From Alnus glutinosa (Eukaryota > Streptophyta > Magnoliopsida > Fagales > Betulaceae), in contig NC_084886.1 of the NCBI RefSeq assembly GCF_958979055.1, forward strand, positions 622,501 through 686,500: a DNA stretch of 64,000 bases, written 5' to 3'. The translations under genes and the position numbers were made by a program. The notes under the pieces are model-generated. The model made no database searches, had not been told where the DNA came from, and saw only the letters and a list, made by a program, of their open reading frames with translations. Of the stretch, positions 47,221-60,900 are shown in pieces. Each line of letters begins with the position of its first letter. Positions within the stretch are counted from its first letter, which is position 1.

Positions 47221-48449
47221 TCCAAAAGGGACACGTATTTGAAATTTGAACATAATATAAAATTTGTTTCAACGGCCACCTTATTAGAATTCCTACTCAA
47301 AATGCTTTGTACTGGCATTTACAATTTGACGTCAGATTATATTTATATATTTTTTACAACTTAATAACATTTTTTAATCTCTAACATTCTATTTTCTTTC
47401 AATAATAAAAAAAAAAAAATTGAAGAATAATATATTAAACAGAATAGTAAAATGAAATAGTTAAAATAGAGAATAAGATATAGAAAAGTGAATAGCTAAA
47501 AAGAAAAAAAAAAAATGATTTTTTAACTAAATAAAAAGAAAATTTATTGAGTCAATGGGAATACTCCAATCATATATTATCATGTATCTGTAAATTAAAA
47601 AAGATTTGTAAACTTAAACAATTACCTAATTTGAATTTGTTGGTAAGATTTCACCATTTTAAAGTAAACGACTTGTTGTGGGGGGTAGAAAAAGCAAAAG
47701 CAGTGATGTGTACCCTATTGTCCCATATGAAAAGGAAAAGCTAAAATTAAATTTTAAATTTATTGTTATGCGCTTTTATTATCCTGAACAAACAAAATGG
47801 AAATACAAAATATACCATTAACAGTTGACTTTTTACTGTGGTGGTGGCGTGGTGCAACATTCCGTCACCATTTCTCAAATGCGACTACATGCAAGGACTA
47901 CCATCACCGTTACGGCGTTACTACCCGCGAGGATCACAGTTGCTCTCGCCACCAACAATACATTAACACCACCATTGGACATTTGGACCGTTGACTCCCA
48001 CGTGAGAATCCAATCCTAGACGAACTAAAATTTTAGGTAAGAGAATCTATATAAATAATTTTTTATTTTTTATTTTTTTAAAAAAAGGTGAGTGAGATGC
48101 CAAAACAAAAGATTTTTAAAGGAATAATCAAATTTAATTTTAAGGGGTTTAGCTCATAAAAAAAAATTTAAAATTTTGGTAGAGGCTACTACCCCAAATC
48201 CATGGCGGCTCCAATCCAATCTATTTAACTTAAAATGTAAAAAAATTATTTCATATAATTGATGTACTTGTGTAAAAATGTAAATGTTACTGTATTAATT
48301 TAAAATGACGTAGCATCACGTACACCATTAGACGCAATAAAACAAAATCTTTACAGTGAAATAAATCATTTTGAGTTTAATTGAAATGTAAAGGATCCAA
48401 ACCAAGAGAAAAAAAAATATTAAGTTTCTAATCACGGGCAAGAAAAAGT

Positions 48450-48600
48450 TTTTAAAAAAATGAAAAATTTTAAGGTCAAACTGTAATTTTATCGATGCTT
48501 AATTGCAATTTTAAAAATTTATTTTTTCAAATCTCATATTTTAAAAATCATTATTGTTTAGACGCACACTTTGAAACTGCAAAACCAATTTAAGAACCGG
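48450..48600. mobile_element. Partial Tourist-like MITE, copy 3
   Basis: The stretch 'ttttaaggtcaaactgtaattt' through 'ttttcaaatctcatattttaa' and 'cactttgaaactgcaaaacca' aligns with the right half of the MITE copies at 91 and 62614. The left half is missing or unrecognisable. Confidence 0.5.
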
Positions 48601-48792
48601 TTCATCTGACACAGTAGCTAAATTCATCGAAATTAATGTAGTCAAGAATCAAGATCGAAAACAACCATTAAAATCAAAACATCAAAACCATTCAGAGGAA
48701 AGAAAGCAAAATAGACCAAATTCCTGAACATGATACTGCCTCAATAGTAACAAAACTGTTACATCCCAACCAACCAGCTCTTTCTCTAAGCT

Positions 48793-51385
48793 TCAGGCTT
48801 TCTTCTGGACAAGCTTCTCTATCAAATCAGCAGCTTCTTGGACTGTTGTTATATTCTGAGAGCTTTCCTCCTCAACACTGATCCCAAATTCTTCCTCCAA
48901 ACCCATTACTATTTCCACCTGCATTCGCAGTATTGCTAACCATCATAATCATGTTGATTGAAATGAAACATATCAATTCAAGGTCAAAGCAAAAACTAAA
49001 GCACTGAATTGAGGTGTACCGTATCAAGAGAATCCGCACCGAGGGCAGCAAACTTGGACTCTGGGGTGAGCTCGGTCTCATCAGATAATGCCAGTTGTTT
49101 CTTTACTATCTCACAAACCTTTTGCACTGTCTCGGGCTTGGCCTGACACATTCATAAATTATAAAATTAATCTATGTTATAATATTAATTAAATGATTAA
49201 ATCAATTATTTTTTATTAGTTCAAGTTTTAAAAATAATTAATAGTTTAACATGGTATTAAAGTAAAAGTCATGAGTTTAAATTTTCTCTTCGTCATTTCA
49301 TTTTAATTAAATAATTTACGTATTGGACCTCACTTATTGAAGAAGAGTATGAATCCACGTGTGAGAAGAAAGTGTTAAGAATATCAATTAAACAATTAAA
49401 TCAATTATTTCTTATTAGCTTAACCTTTTAACATAAGTAGTGATTTAGCCCTCCATCTCCAATAACTCACTTATCAAAATTAAAAGAATGCATATGCGTG
49501 TAAAAGGGGAAAGTGAAGTACCGCAGAGCAAACAGTGAAGCGCTTTGTCCTTAAAGAAGGGAAGACATTCTTTGTCCAGCCTGCTGTAACCATCTTCAGA
49601 GTTGAAGTCCCTCCAGTAACCTGCACATGCAGCATCTTAATTCTTAGGCATCAAGATTTACTTATTATTTGCATAATTTACATCTCGTTATTTATTCATT
49701 AAAACTCCATATTTGATTTGAAGAGCTTGATTAGGGTTTTCTAGAGTAATTGGGAGCAGAGTTTTTAAAATCCTCGTCATTATGCCTAGTTAAATTGGTT
49801 GTGATTTTATCGCCTCACCTCTAAGTTAATTTTTCAGTAATTCATTTAATTAAATCTGTTTAGAATATTTTTGTTGAATTTTTGAAATTAGAATTTAATT
49901 CTTGTTTGGTGCACGAATTTCAAGGGTTGATTATTTAGAAAAAGTTGAATAAAATATGATTTTTTTTTTTTTTAAAGTCGAATAAAATATAATTTATTTT
50001 TGAAAAAAACAAAATCAGAATCAAATTCATTTTTTAGAATTCTGTTACCAAACACACCATAATAGAACTCTACCGCTAAAAAGTACAAAGTAGGGTGTAA
50101 ACTAATTATCCTAAAAGTTTAAACCAATAAAATAAATAAATAAATTTAATTATTTGACTAATACTTAAACACTCTCATTCTGTGTGAGCTCAAACACCCT
50201 AGAGCTCATTCTAGTGTTTTTCTAGAGTCCTTCTATACTGACATGACACCACTATAACTTGATTTATCTCTCCTGGCATTAGCCACAAGGGAGAGTAACG
50301 ATAAAGAAAAAACGCTAGCCACATTTGCGCTATCACCCCAAAATGACTAATCAATTTAAATTTTTTCTAGAATTCCTTATAAAGCTCAGTTTTACCTAGT
50401 AACTAGGCAATGTGAGACTCAGCACCTATGAGTATTTTTATAAACCATTTATTCTATGTGAGCTATTCATCTCTTTCTCATATTGGACCGAAGTGTTACA
50501 ACAGACCTATGAAATATTTTTGTAATAGTGAAATATAGAATCAAGATTTTTTTTTTTTTTTTTGTATTTTTTTGTATTTTTTTTAAAAAAAAATATGTAG
50601 ATTCAAGGTTTTAACTCATTTAATTAATCATTTTCCAAGTATTTAGTCGTAAACCTTAAAAATGTGTCAAAAGGGAATGAATATATAATTAAAAATCGGA
50701 TTATCCAACAATATAAGTTATACAATCCAATCAAAATGTGTCAAACGGGAATGACTATCAGTTACTATGCTCACTGTACGCCATTTTGAATCAGAAGAAT
50801 AAGAATTGTTGAGAAACTAAATGGTCGCAATTAACTATGGCGCTATGGCGCTAATAATATACAACTACACTCCATGCCCAGCCTCCTATTTCAAACAAAC
50901 GGTCCTCTCGCCAACCGATGGTTCTCTCATTCAGCAACTGTCACAAGTCAGAAACTCAAACACCTTTGGTAACAAATTAACAACTAAATCTGTACCCACT
51001 GACTACTTTCCCAGGTTTTTCAGCAATGGTCCTCCGCCGTTAGGATTAGTAAACAAGAAATCAATCCCCAAATAGGAGAGAGAGAGAGAGGAGAGAAAAA
51101 GAAACATGTGAAAGTAAACCAGATTTAGCTTCTTCATTTCAACCTATAACAGAAAGAAGCTTTGGGCATCTTAGGGAACAAACTAATAAGCAGTAATACC
51201 ACAAAAACAAAAACAAAATCTAAACCAAGTCAACACCAGCAGCACCAAGAAGCGAACCAGATCTGAGATTTACACATAACGAGTATATTGGAACTGAATG
51301 AGTAAAACTAACTTGCCTGATTATTCTTGAAGCAGGGCTTCAGGGAAACTCCGAAGGTAGCAGAAGTAGCGGACACAGTGGCCAT
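48793..51385 (-). CDS. ACP: Plastid acyl carrier protein
   Basis: Four exons on the minus strand: 51317-51385, 49522-49620, 49020-49142 and 48793-48918. They total 417 bases, giving 138 residues, usual for plastid ACP precursors. It carries acyl chains as phosphopantetheine thioesters in plastid type II fatty acid synthesis. Seen: a Ser/Thr-rich transit peptide (about 1-56, ending RFTVCSA), then mature ACP starting [17 protein letters not shown], with the phosphopantetheine site Ser94 in [19 protein letters not shown] and an acidic helix III region, ending [14 protein letters not shown]. The C-terminal part is closest to Arabidopsis ACP4 as I remember it, but isoform assignment is not secure. 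Intron 1 (49621-51316, 1.7 kb) uses a perfect GC donor (CAG|GCAAGT). A GA/CT repeat lies about 60 bases upstream of the ATG, probably in the leader. Confidence 0.95.
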
Positions 51386-51444
51386 TGGAGCTCTCTAGCT
51401 GCGGAAACGTGAGGTTACGGGGACGAGAGGGTAGATAGACAGTA

Positions 51445-51470
51445 AGAGAGAGAGAGAGAGAGAGAGAGAC
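51445..51470. repeat. (GA)n repeat in the ACP leader or promoter
   Basis: About 13 GA units on the plus strand, which is a CT repeat in the ACP transcript direction, 60-85 bases upstream of the start codon. CT-rich leaders are common in plant genes for plastid proteins. Confidence 0.85.
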
Positions 51471-51767
51471 GGGCGGCTTGTGAGCAATGTTGGCAAGTGG
51501 CGTAAACAAACAAAGAGGCACTTAAAAGGGAAAAGAGACGGAGGCTAAAAGACTCTGGTCTGAAGAATCTGTAGTCTTTTACCCTTTGGATTGGGTTATG
51601 AGGGATTTTGTTGTCGCTGTGGGACAAGCGTCTAACCTTTCAGAGCGCACCACATCCAACAGGGAATCTGGGATGACCCCACTTGGCTGGTTTCCTTGAT
51701 GAATTTACAGCGTGGAAATAACGTTTCCTACTTAAAATATGAGATGTGTTATTAGCCTATAACATAT

Positions 51768-52250
51768 ATTAGGGTTAAATAAATATTTGGTATATATATA
51801 TATATATATATATGATTTAAAAACTTTATTTTTTAATATTTCAATTTCAATTCGCATAATAGACAATACTTAAGTGTTGGAAAAAGATAGATTTGGTACT
51901 CTATTTATTTTTCCGTCCAATATTTATCGGTCTGTCACGTGTCAAACTTATACGTGGCACAATATAAAAAAATGAATAATAAAAATCTTTAAAAAATAAT
52001 TAAAAAATTAAAGTTAATAAAACTTTAAAAAATAAAAATAAAAATAAAAATATTAAAAACTTTAAAAAAAAAATTATAAAAAAAATGGGTTGCTTAACCA
52101 CCCCTTTGGCTGGCTACCTCTGATGGCCAAAACGCTCAATTTTTATTTTTATTTTCTTTTTTCTCTTTGGCCATAGGGATGGTCGGACCATCCCATGCCG
52201 GCCAAAGAGGTGGCTCAGCCACCCATTTTTTTATAATTTTTTAAAATAAC
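51768..52250. mobile_element. Probable remnant of a Mutator-type non-autonomous element
   Basis: It starts with 'agggttaaataaatatttgg', a terminus common in plant Mutator-type elements, contains a TA repeat and the sequence 'gtcacgtgtcaaac', and ends with a hairpin whose arms are 'atgggttgcttaaccaccc' and the complement of 'gtggctcagccacccat'. I cannot see a matching right terminus, so the boundaries are approximate. Confidence 0.4.
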
Positions 52251-53083
52251 GCTTTCCATTGACTTGGACGATGACTAATTTATAAAACTCCCGTGGTATT
52301 CACGGGGAGAAAACGTGTTGAAGATTAATGAAGATTTTTTCAACTTCTTGTTTCCTACGTTAAGAACTACAAATCTTCATTATTACGAAAACACTACACA
52401 ATTTCTACTTCTTCTAATCTATCTTATCACGATCTTCATCTTCAGATACTTCTGTTCCAATAATTAATACAACATAAATTAAATGAACCAAGACGACTGA
52501 CTGAAATAATTAAGAACGCAGATATTTTGTTAACATGTCAAAACCTAACATGGTGAATGCATGGTCTGCGCGTATTGGTGTAGTACTAACTGCTTAATTA
52601 GTATACCAATTAAGGAAAAAATAATAATCAAAACTAAGAATTTCTGTTCTGAATAGATTTGAAGTAAAAGAAAAATGCTAGAACATTTATTATAGTCCTT
52701 CTTGGATTTTTCTGTGGTGACATGACACATTTTTTTTTTTATAATAAAAACAGTAAAGAAAAATCAAGTTTTAATTTTTCTTTTATTAAAAATCACTATA
52801 ATTTTGGACAAGTATCTCTCTATTTCAAGTGGCATCATACAACCATTTTATATTTTATTATATTATATTTAACCGTGTATATATTTAAATGACATAGAAT
52901 CATATTCATTACGTGACATTATTTACACTATTAGATCTACAAAATAAAATCTTGGCCATAAAAATGACTTTTCTCAAATTTGACTTTAAATTGAGAAAAT
53001 CGTATTCCTATAATTTTATCATGTGGATTTTCTTTTTGAAAAATGCTAGTCGTGCGTACAATTTACATACAGCTAACTTGCGC

Positions 53084-54202
53084 GAACACTCCTAATAGCT
53101 TATGTATTTTTCAATCTAGAATAGCTAATCAAAATCTATTTTATTTAGTTTAACTAATGAGTTTTAAAATACATTATACATCCAATTATTTATTCTTAAC
53201 TCTATATTATTTTTTTATTATTTTTCATTATAGTATTTTTTTTTCCACGTGGGTCCCACTTGATAACTTCACTACTTTACCTTAGATCTCCACTATAAAG
53301 GAAGAAAAAAAAAAAAAAAAAGAAAAAAAAAGGTGCAATGGTGGAGGGAAAAAGGAAAAAAAACAAAGCTAAAAAGGTGGAGATAAAGAATAAAAAAAAA
53401 AAAAAATAGATAAGTGAATAGTATAACTCTACTTGTAGAGTTGCACAATTTATGAAATTAAGAAAATCTATTCTAAAGTTAGAATACATAAGCCGATGGA
53501 GACTTTTTTTAGCACTTTTGTTATCTATTATAGCTTAAAGTTGTACATAGATAATCCATTGGGAGTACTCTATCGGCTTATATATTCCAACTCTAGAGTA
53601 AATTTTTCTTAATTCCAAAAATTGTGCAACTCTACAAGTAGAGTTATACTATTCACTTATCTATTTTTTTTTTATTCTTTATTTCCACATTTTCCGTTTT
53701 ATTTTTTTCCAATGGATTATCTATTTGCAACTTTAAGCTAGAATAGATAACAAAAATGCTAAAAAGAAACTCAATCGGCTTATGTATTTCAACTCTATAA
53801 TAGATTTTTCTTAATTTCATAAATTGTGTAACTCTACAAGTAGAGTTATACTATTCACTTATCTTTTTTTTTTTTTTTTTTTTATTCTTTATCTCCACCT
53901 TTTAGTTTTGTATTTTTTCTTTTTCCCTACCACTCCACGTTCTTCCTTTTTTTTCTTCCTTTATATTGAAGATCTAAAGGAAAGTGTGTAAAGTAGTGGA
54001 GTTATCAAGCGGGACCCACGTGGAAAAAAAAATACTATAACGAAAAAAATTAATGAAAAAGAATAAAAGAATAATATAGAATTAAGAATAGATAATCGGA
54101 TGTATAATGCATTTTAAAACTCATTAGCTAAACTAGATAAAATGAATTTTGATTAACTATTCTAGATTAAAATATATATAAGTTATTGGAAGTGTTCTAA
54201 TA
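53084..54202. mobile_element. Large multi-arm foldback element
   Basis: The outer ends are long inverted repeats: the left end starts gaacactcctaatagcttat, and the complement of the right end starts gaacacttccaataactt. The arms align for several hundred bases, including the conserved internal stretch 'cacgtgggtcccactt' and its complement. Inside lie three copies of a second unit ('cggcttat(a/g)tattycaactct' leading to 'gcaactctacaagtagagtta') at about 53370-53500 (inverted), 53565-53675 and 53775-53870. Nearly the entire 1.1 kb can pair with another part of itself. No protein is encoded and no target duplication is obvious. Confidence 0.75.
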
Positions 54203-54951
54203 TGGTTGCTACGTATGATAGCATTACTATTTCTTTTTTGGGTGGGTCAACTAGTGGGAAACAAATAAAACGGCTTGAGTTTCAAATCTTGGGGAGCCTT
54301 TTCTCCCGTCGTTGAAAATAAAACTTCATCAAAGAGAAAAACGTTTAAAGCATGTTATCCGACAGACCCCCATTTTCTTCCTTCAATACAAACACCGACC
54401 ACACGCAAAAGACGCTTCCTATCATGCCTCAAAGCTCGTTGAGTCCGCACCATGTCTAGTAAGTTTATGAGTTAACCTTGTTCCCACTTCTTCTTACCGG
54501 TTTAAAGCCGATAACATCCGACTGGCCCAACTTGAAAGAGCGAACTCATTACGTTCAATGCCTAGTGAAATTGCTACTTCATACGCCTCTAGCCTCTTCC
54601 CCCATACGACCGTGTATCATTGTGAAACCAAATGCGTCCACAGATCATAAGGATTGGTTTGATTATGTTCGATGAAACTGGAGAATGGTAACAAAGCCAG
54701 ATGCCAAATACTCTTTTATCATCATCGATCTTGGAAATTCTTGGCTGCGAGCTGATTTCTATGCCTGGTCGTAAAGTATGAATGATTACCAAAAGAGAGA
54801 ACTGCAAAGCCAGCATGATTAAATAAATGGCATCTCACCTCTTAACTCAATCCCAACACGTACCAAGAGAGAGAACACAGCATAAGTGACTCAAAACTCT
54901 TTTTCATTTGGTTATGGGTCGTGTTAATATTATTTGAGTTAAAAAAATTCT

Positions 54952-57900
54952 TCACGTAGAAAATTGGTTTTGGTTAGGAGGGTAAATAGTGTCAAAAACA
55001 ATCCTTGCAAATGTATGTCGAACCTCCTTCAAGCTCCCCAATGCCAAAGACTCGTAGTCAATCTTTTTCCCCCGTTTGGGGACAGATCCCCTTTCCATAC
55101 CCCTTCTGACACATTCAAAAATCTTGGATACCCTCAGCGACAATGCCCATGGGATAAAAACCTGTGTATTAAGACAAAAGATGATTATATGGTACCCACA
55201 AAAATAAAAGACGAGAAGAAAGCTAAATCCCTAGGTACATGATTTTTCATATACGAGAAAATGTCGATGGAACTGTGGGGCTACAAATTAGCTTCTTTAA
55301 TAATCTTGCCAAGAGTCTAATCAACGCCAAAACGAATATTTCTTGAAGTATACAAGTCAATTACATAGTTACTCTCCAAAGCCATGAAGCAAAATTCTAG
55401 ACAAGAGGAATGAGGTTACTTGTTATGTGAGCCCATTTATGAGGCTTTTCCCCAGCTTGTACAGGTTCTTCCCCACCTTTCCTTCTTTTTACTAGGTAAT
55501 GGCATTGATTAAGAAAAGAAATAGGTTGCTTATTGCACCTCAAAAGTATGCTTTGTGTACACCAAATCAAGCCAGCAGTACAAAGTAAACATACAGACTA
55601 CAGAGTATTATTTAAAACAGAAGTTTGGCATCCATATCAGAGAACTCAAATGACGCAAACATAAAGGTTGGTCAAGCCCACGCCTGAAGGCCAGGCCACC
55701 GTCCACATCCCATACCTTCTAAAAAGATCCAGGTCGTAATATAGGCACGTAATCAAATGGGACACATAACTGCTTTGGAAAATCTTTAATTATTATCCGT
55801 TTCTTATTCTCAACAACAGCAATTAGCAAAGCTTAACTGTAAGAAAAAAGTCCTCACCAGATCTGAGCATGGAGCTTGTGGGTATTTGGACATTGCTTGC
55901 GAAACATAATACTGATCTCTCATCTTGCATAATACAGTTTTGACTGATGCTGCAAGATCAATAACCTGGTCTACCAATGCAGTATCAAAGTTTAGATCTT
56001 CAGGTTCTAATAATTCATCAAAGCTTGGGCCATGTGGTTGGGAGATCTTCTTTGCAATTTCTACAGCTTCGAACAACGATCCACCACTGTGGACAGCAAT
56101 GCTAAATGCAGCAACAACCAACGGATCACGAGGCTGGTCAACCAGAGCTTCATGAAATGCTATGATAGCAATCCTACATTCATAAGCCCATAATTAGCTT
56201 TCAAGGGGTCCCAAATTCCTCAAATATACAGATAAACATCATGTATGACTAAAGAGAGCCAAATATTAACTGTTGTCCACCCCCCACAAAAATTATAGTT
56301 TTAAATCCCCCAAATGTCAACTCAGCCTAATCTTTGGTCCAATTAATATGGGGTTGACTACATGACTCTTGGTTCACAATTTTACAACATCTAGGGTGTT
56401 CTCTCGCCAAAATCAAGTTCTAACTCATCTCAACCTCACAAGGACTGCCTAACACTTCTACAAGACCAAATTGAATGACATGGAGTTGTGGATAAATGTA
56501 CTAGAAACTGCAATAGAACTCTCACAGGCACATAGTTACCTTCATTTCTAGATAAATGGCTTGAATATAAGACAAAGTTTCACTATTTTAACAATTTGCG
56601 TTTACTAATGGTGCCATGCAGTTGGTGGAGTGGCAAACTTGGTCACTCTAACCACCATTAAAAGTCTATATTGCAACTAACTAGACCACAACAACATACA
56701 AGACCAACTTTAATCAAACAGTGCAATAATGAAATAATTATCTGAATGGAAACCAGCGACTAAAATTCTTTCTGAATGCAACCATACAAGGTTGCAAAAT
56801 AACATGATTCAGCACACCAACAATAAATTTCACACAGAGTAACTACTTCGCATTTCTGGCAACCAATTTGGCAGTATTCATTGGCGTCAACTGCTGAAAA
56901 AGTTCTCACCATAAGCTACAATGGCATGGCCGATTAGGTGCCAGAAGTTTATCAAGGTTGGAGAACAAAGACTGCACAAGATCAAACCAAGAGGCAATCA
57001 TGTTAATAATGATGTAAAAGAGGGCCTCTAATAAGAACAGTCCATTCAGGAAAAAATGACAGAGGTAGACACAGCATGAGGATATGTATCATCTAAAGAT
57101 TCTCAGACATTCGGTATTATGCAGAATGAGTTAGGAAAACGAAGTTGATGCCCGATATTATATTGCAACTCGATTTTGCAATGCACCAAATGAAAGGTTC
57201 AGTAGTTGCTTATAGATAGGTGCATAGGTGCTCCTATGTGCACTTACAAGAAGCATGTTAGATCTCTCATCACGTCTCCGAAAACCTTGGGAAGCAAAAT
57301 AAGATGCCTGGATGATGCAACTAATTAGAAGATCTTCATAAAAAAAAAAAGATTAAAAAAACTATTGTTTGAAGTAATATCAACCTATAGACAAAATCCT
57401 TACTTGGATGGGCAGAAGTATCTCTAAGAGTCCAAATCTCCATAATAACCTCAAGGAAGCTTCTGCAGACCCAAACGCCAGCATATAATTCATCTCCATA
57501 AGGATCCTTCCCTACAGCATTTGGAAACGGAGAGAAGATGAGCCTGAAGTATCAATACAACCATACGCTAAGTACCAGAAACTAAGATACATTGTTTTTC
57601 TCTCACTAGGACTAAGATACCTTATCAAGTCGTAACACTGAGCAAGATAATTCTCTTACAGAAAGACTTATCTCTCTAGTGAAACGAAATCCTAAACGGG
57701 CTGAAATTCTGACCGCACGTAAAATGCGAGCTGTCGAATTAGTGGCAAACAGAGTAAGATGACAATTTTTAGTTGATAAAAGACCAATATGCTATGCAGA
57801 GTACTGACGCTGAAAACTTTGAAGCTTTCAAACTAAAGTCTTAAATAGAAAACATATGCTCACCACAGTCCTCCACAAAAGAAAGATTTGCAGGTAAAAC

Positions 57901-60900
57901 AGTGCGCACCTACAAATAAAATTTTGAAGAGATGAGCAATGTAGGGAGTTTAAGTTGATTAAAAAGTTTTGGCACTTTAACCACAATAAAATACATGCAC
58001 ACTTTAGCTTTTCTAATATCTTCCATCCCTCCTGTATAATCGTACACTATCTTTGCATATGGATCAAACATCAACCTGCAATGATAAAGGAAAGTGTTAG
58101 CAATATATATAAAACAGAAATAGTGGTAATAACAAAATATATTGAAGAAAACCCAAATCACTTTATAAATTAATTTATGCCATGACATCCACTCACAAAT
58201 ACATACCCATTAATGGTAAAGTCCCGCTGTAAGCAATTCCTCCAGCGAACATAATCACGCCCATTGCAGCCAGAAGGTTTACTGAAATACTTAGTGAACT
58301 TCCAACTAGAATTATTTACAGAGGTGCTAAAACTCGAAACCTGTATCATGAGACAGTCCCATTTACTATAAGAAAGATAAGAAATTAGTTAAAAAGATAG
58401 CACACTAGCTTAATTAAGTCATAATTACAACTTAATCGAGCGCCTTTACAAGACAATCAATGCCCAGAAATTTTCAGCTATATAACTTTGTAGACATACC
58501 TCCACAACGGTATCAATGGCATGAACATGGCATATGGGAAATCGTTTCCCAACAATTTCACATTGTGCAAACGTTTTACGGACCTGCAAATAGTTGAGGA
58601 ACTTGGTGAACTAGCACGCAAATTAGCATCCAAACTATGAAGTTCATTTATAATACAAAATAAATAACTGGATTTTTTAAGTAATCATGATATCCAGATA
58701 TGGTCAGTTTCCACACTGACAAAACATTGCATGGAATTCAAACTGAGAATTCTTCAGAACCCTTCCTGATATCTTGTGGGGATTCCATCATTGAGGATGG
58801 TGACAGATTTTAACTTATTAATGCAAGGATCTGGGCATTGTGGACCCATTTTGGGTTTACAAGTACAATCAATAGCATATGGAACTTTTAGGTTAGATTA
58901 TGTCCAAAAAATGTGAGGGTGTCCACATTCTCTATTCATCATCCAAATATACCATTTTCCCTATTCTTTCAAAAACAATTGCATTAACGATGTGGTCTTG
59001 GGTAACCACCTTTGTAGCCTTGACTTACAGCACAAGCAAGATGCTTTTCTATCATCACCTATTCCAACCTTAAAGCAAGTGTTAGATACTGAAAAGATAA
59101 CACAATTGCATAAGCAATAGCATGATCCTTATATTCCCATGTATTAGATACAGGATGATAGTTGATCAGTCAGGAAGTTGATATGCTCAATTCCTACATA
59201 AGAATTGAAACTTTTTGAATAAAAAATTGCAAGTCAAGATTTTCTATATAGCAATTCATTTTCTTTTCTAGCTATAGCTGTAATGATATTCGAAGGATGT
59301 CCTTACTTCCAAGGGACATTAATGCCTTTGGACCACTTTTCTATAGCTGACGAGATGGGTTAGAACCTAGTCTCTTGGGGGGGGGGGGGGGGGGGGGGGC
59401 GCTAAAATTTTAAAATTCCCTCTAATTTATTTGTTTTTCATGAGATATACCCTTAAAAATTAGTTTTTTACTCCCCAGAAAGTTCATTTTCTTTAGTTTT
59501 GCTCCCCCCAACCCCCCAACAAAAAAAGAAAAAAAAAAAAAACCTAAAATTCTAGTTCTGCGGCTGCTGATGCTGTTACTTCTGCTAAAAATGGGAAATA
59601 AGCAATACCTCAAAGCTTGGTTACTCAAAGTTTACGAACTATCAAGTGGAAAACAGCAGGGCATTTGTTTAATAAGAATAAAAACCAATATATAGTGTCT
59701 TTATTACCTTATGCATGTATGTAAAACTAAGACTGCTATTAACTGGGGTATAACGACCACATATGCCCCACATTTTACTCAAATGAAGCTTAACATAAGA
59801 CACCTAAAAAGATCACAAATATAGATAGAGAAAACCTCCTTAAGTTCAGCTGAAGTAATGACATCAAAGTCTTTTGGAGTTCTCTTTAGGATAAGATCTC
59901 GTACACAACCTCCAACAAGGTAGACCTCATACCCTGCAAGGTTAACAAAATAATCAACTAAGGACAGCCGCAGAAAACAAATAATGCAGTTGAAACAATG
60001 GAAAGGAAAACAAAACTTTAAATAGAAACATGCAATGTACATATTGTACCAATTTGCATTTCATAAATGCTCCTAATTCCAAATCAAAAGCATACAAGTG
60101 TTTGCCAAGCAATAGCAACCTTTTTTAGCTTCAAAGCCATAAAATAAAAGAGGCAGTACAAGCATCTTTCAATGAGCATATAGGAGTATTGCTTTAAGCT
60201 TGACTTTGAATAATTTTAACTAAGCACAATATATGTTTCAGCGCAGCAATCTCTCTTCTTTTAACATTTGTTACGGTCACCCCAATCCATCATACTCTAC
60301 CGTGAGCACTTGGAAGGGCAGCAATAGGAGCGAAAGTGGCGTGGGATCATATTAGAAGTTGCTCTATGATGCAAATTAACTGGAGCACAAGTATAAAGAA
60401 TCCAAGCTTAATGCACAAGATAAGACAAAGAATCTAAGTTTAGTAGATAAAGAAACTACATAAACCTTTTTTCCTTAGCCCATTCAGTACCATCCGCGTC
60501 GGCTTCGATATCATCCATGTCTCTATCCCAAGTTCTTCAGAATTCAACTTCTTCCATTCATGTCCCTTACTATTTCTCCCAACTACTTCTATCACCACAC
60601 AAATTCAAGGCGTTCAGTTGTGACACATTACTGAGACTAAAACACAATAAACGTTCTTATCAATTACTACAAAATTAAATTTCGAAATACAAAAAAAAAA
60701 AAAAAAAAAAAAAAAAAGAAGTATCTAGCATAAAATTATCACCTCCTCCATGTTTAGCAACCGGTTCAGCAACTGATTCAACCGCCGCAACAGAACCGAT
60801 GTGCCGTACCTGCGAGTGAACAAAGCCGTAGCTCAACTCTCAAGCTGAATATTCAAATCCACCAAATTGACCACATCCAAAGGCGTTTGATTGCATCGAA

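Larger units (their letters stand above)
45599..48792. other. Intergenic region between CPL3 and ACP
   Basis: No gene seen. 45599-46000 should contain the CPL3 leader and promoter, with a TATATATA stretch near 45842-45854 and GA/CT-rich sequence near 45900-45917. A SINE lies at 46305-46415 and a weaker SINE head at 47130-47220. A partial Tourist-like MITE is near 48450-48600. The remainder is AT-rich and unassigned. Confidence 0.55.
51386..54951. other. Intergenic region between ACP and the PAP-like gene
   Basis: No gene found. The ACP promoter should lie in the first few hundred bases. Then come a TA repeat (51791-51813), a repeat-derived block around 51768-52250, and the large foldback structure 53084-54202. 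A weak SINE-like head (A-box gggtcaactagtggg, B-box agtttcaaatc) is at about 54240-54300. The last few hundred bases should hold the 3' UTR of the PAP-like gene. Confidence 0.55.
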
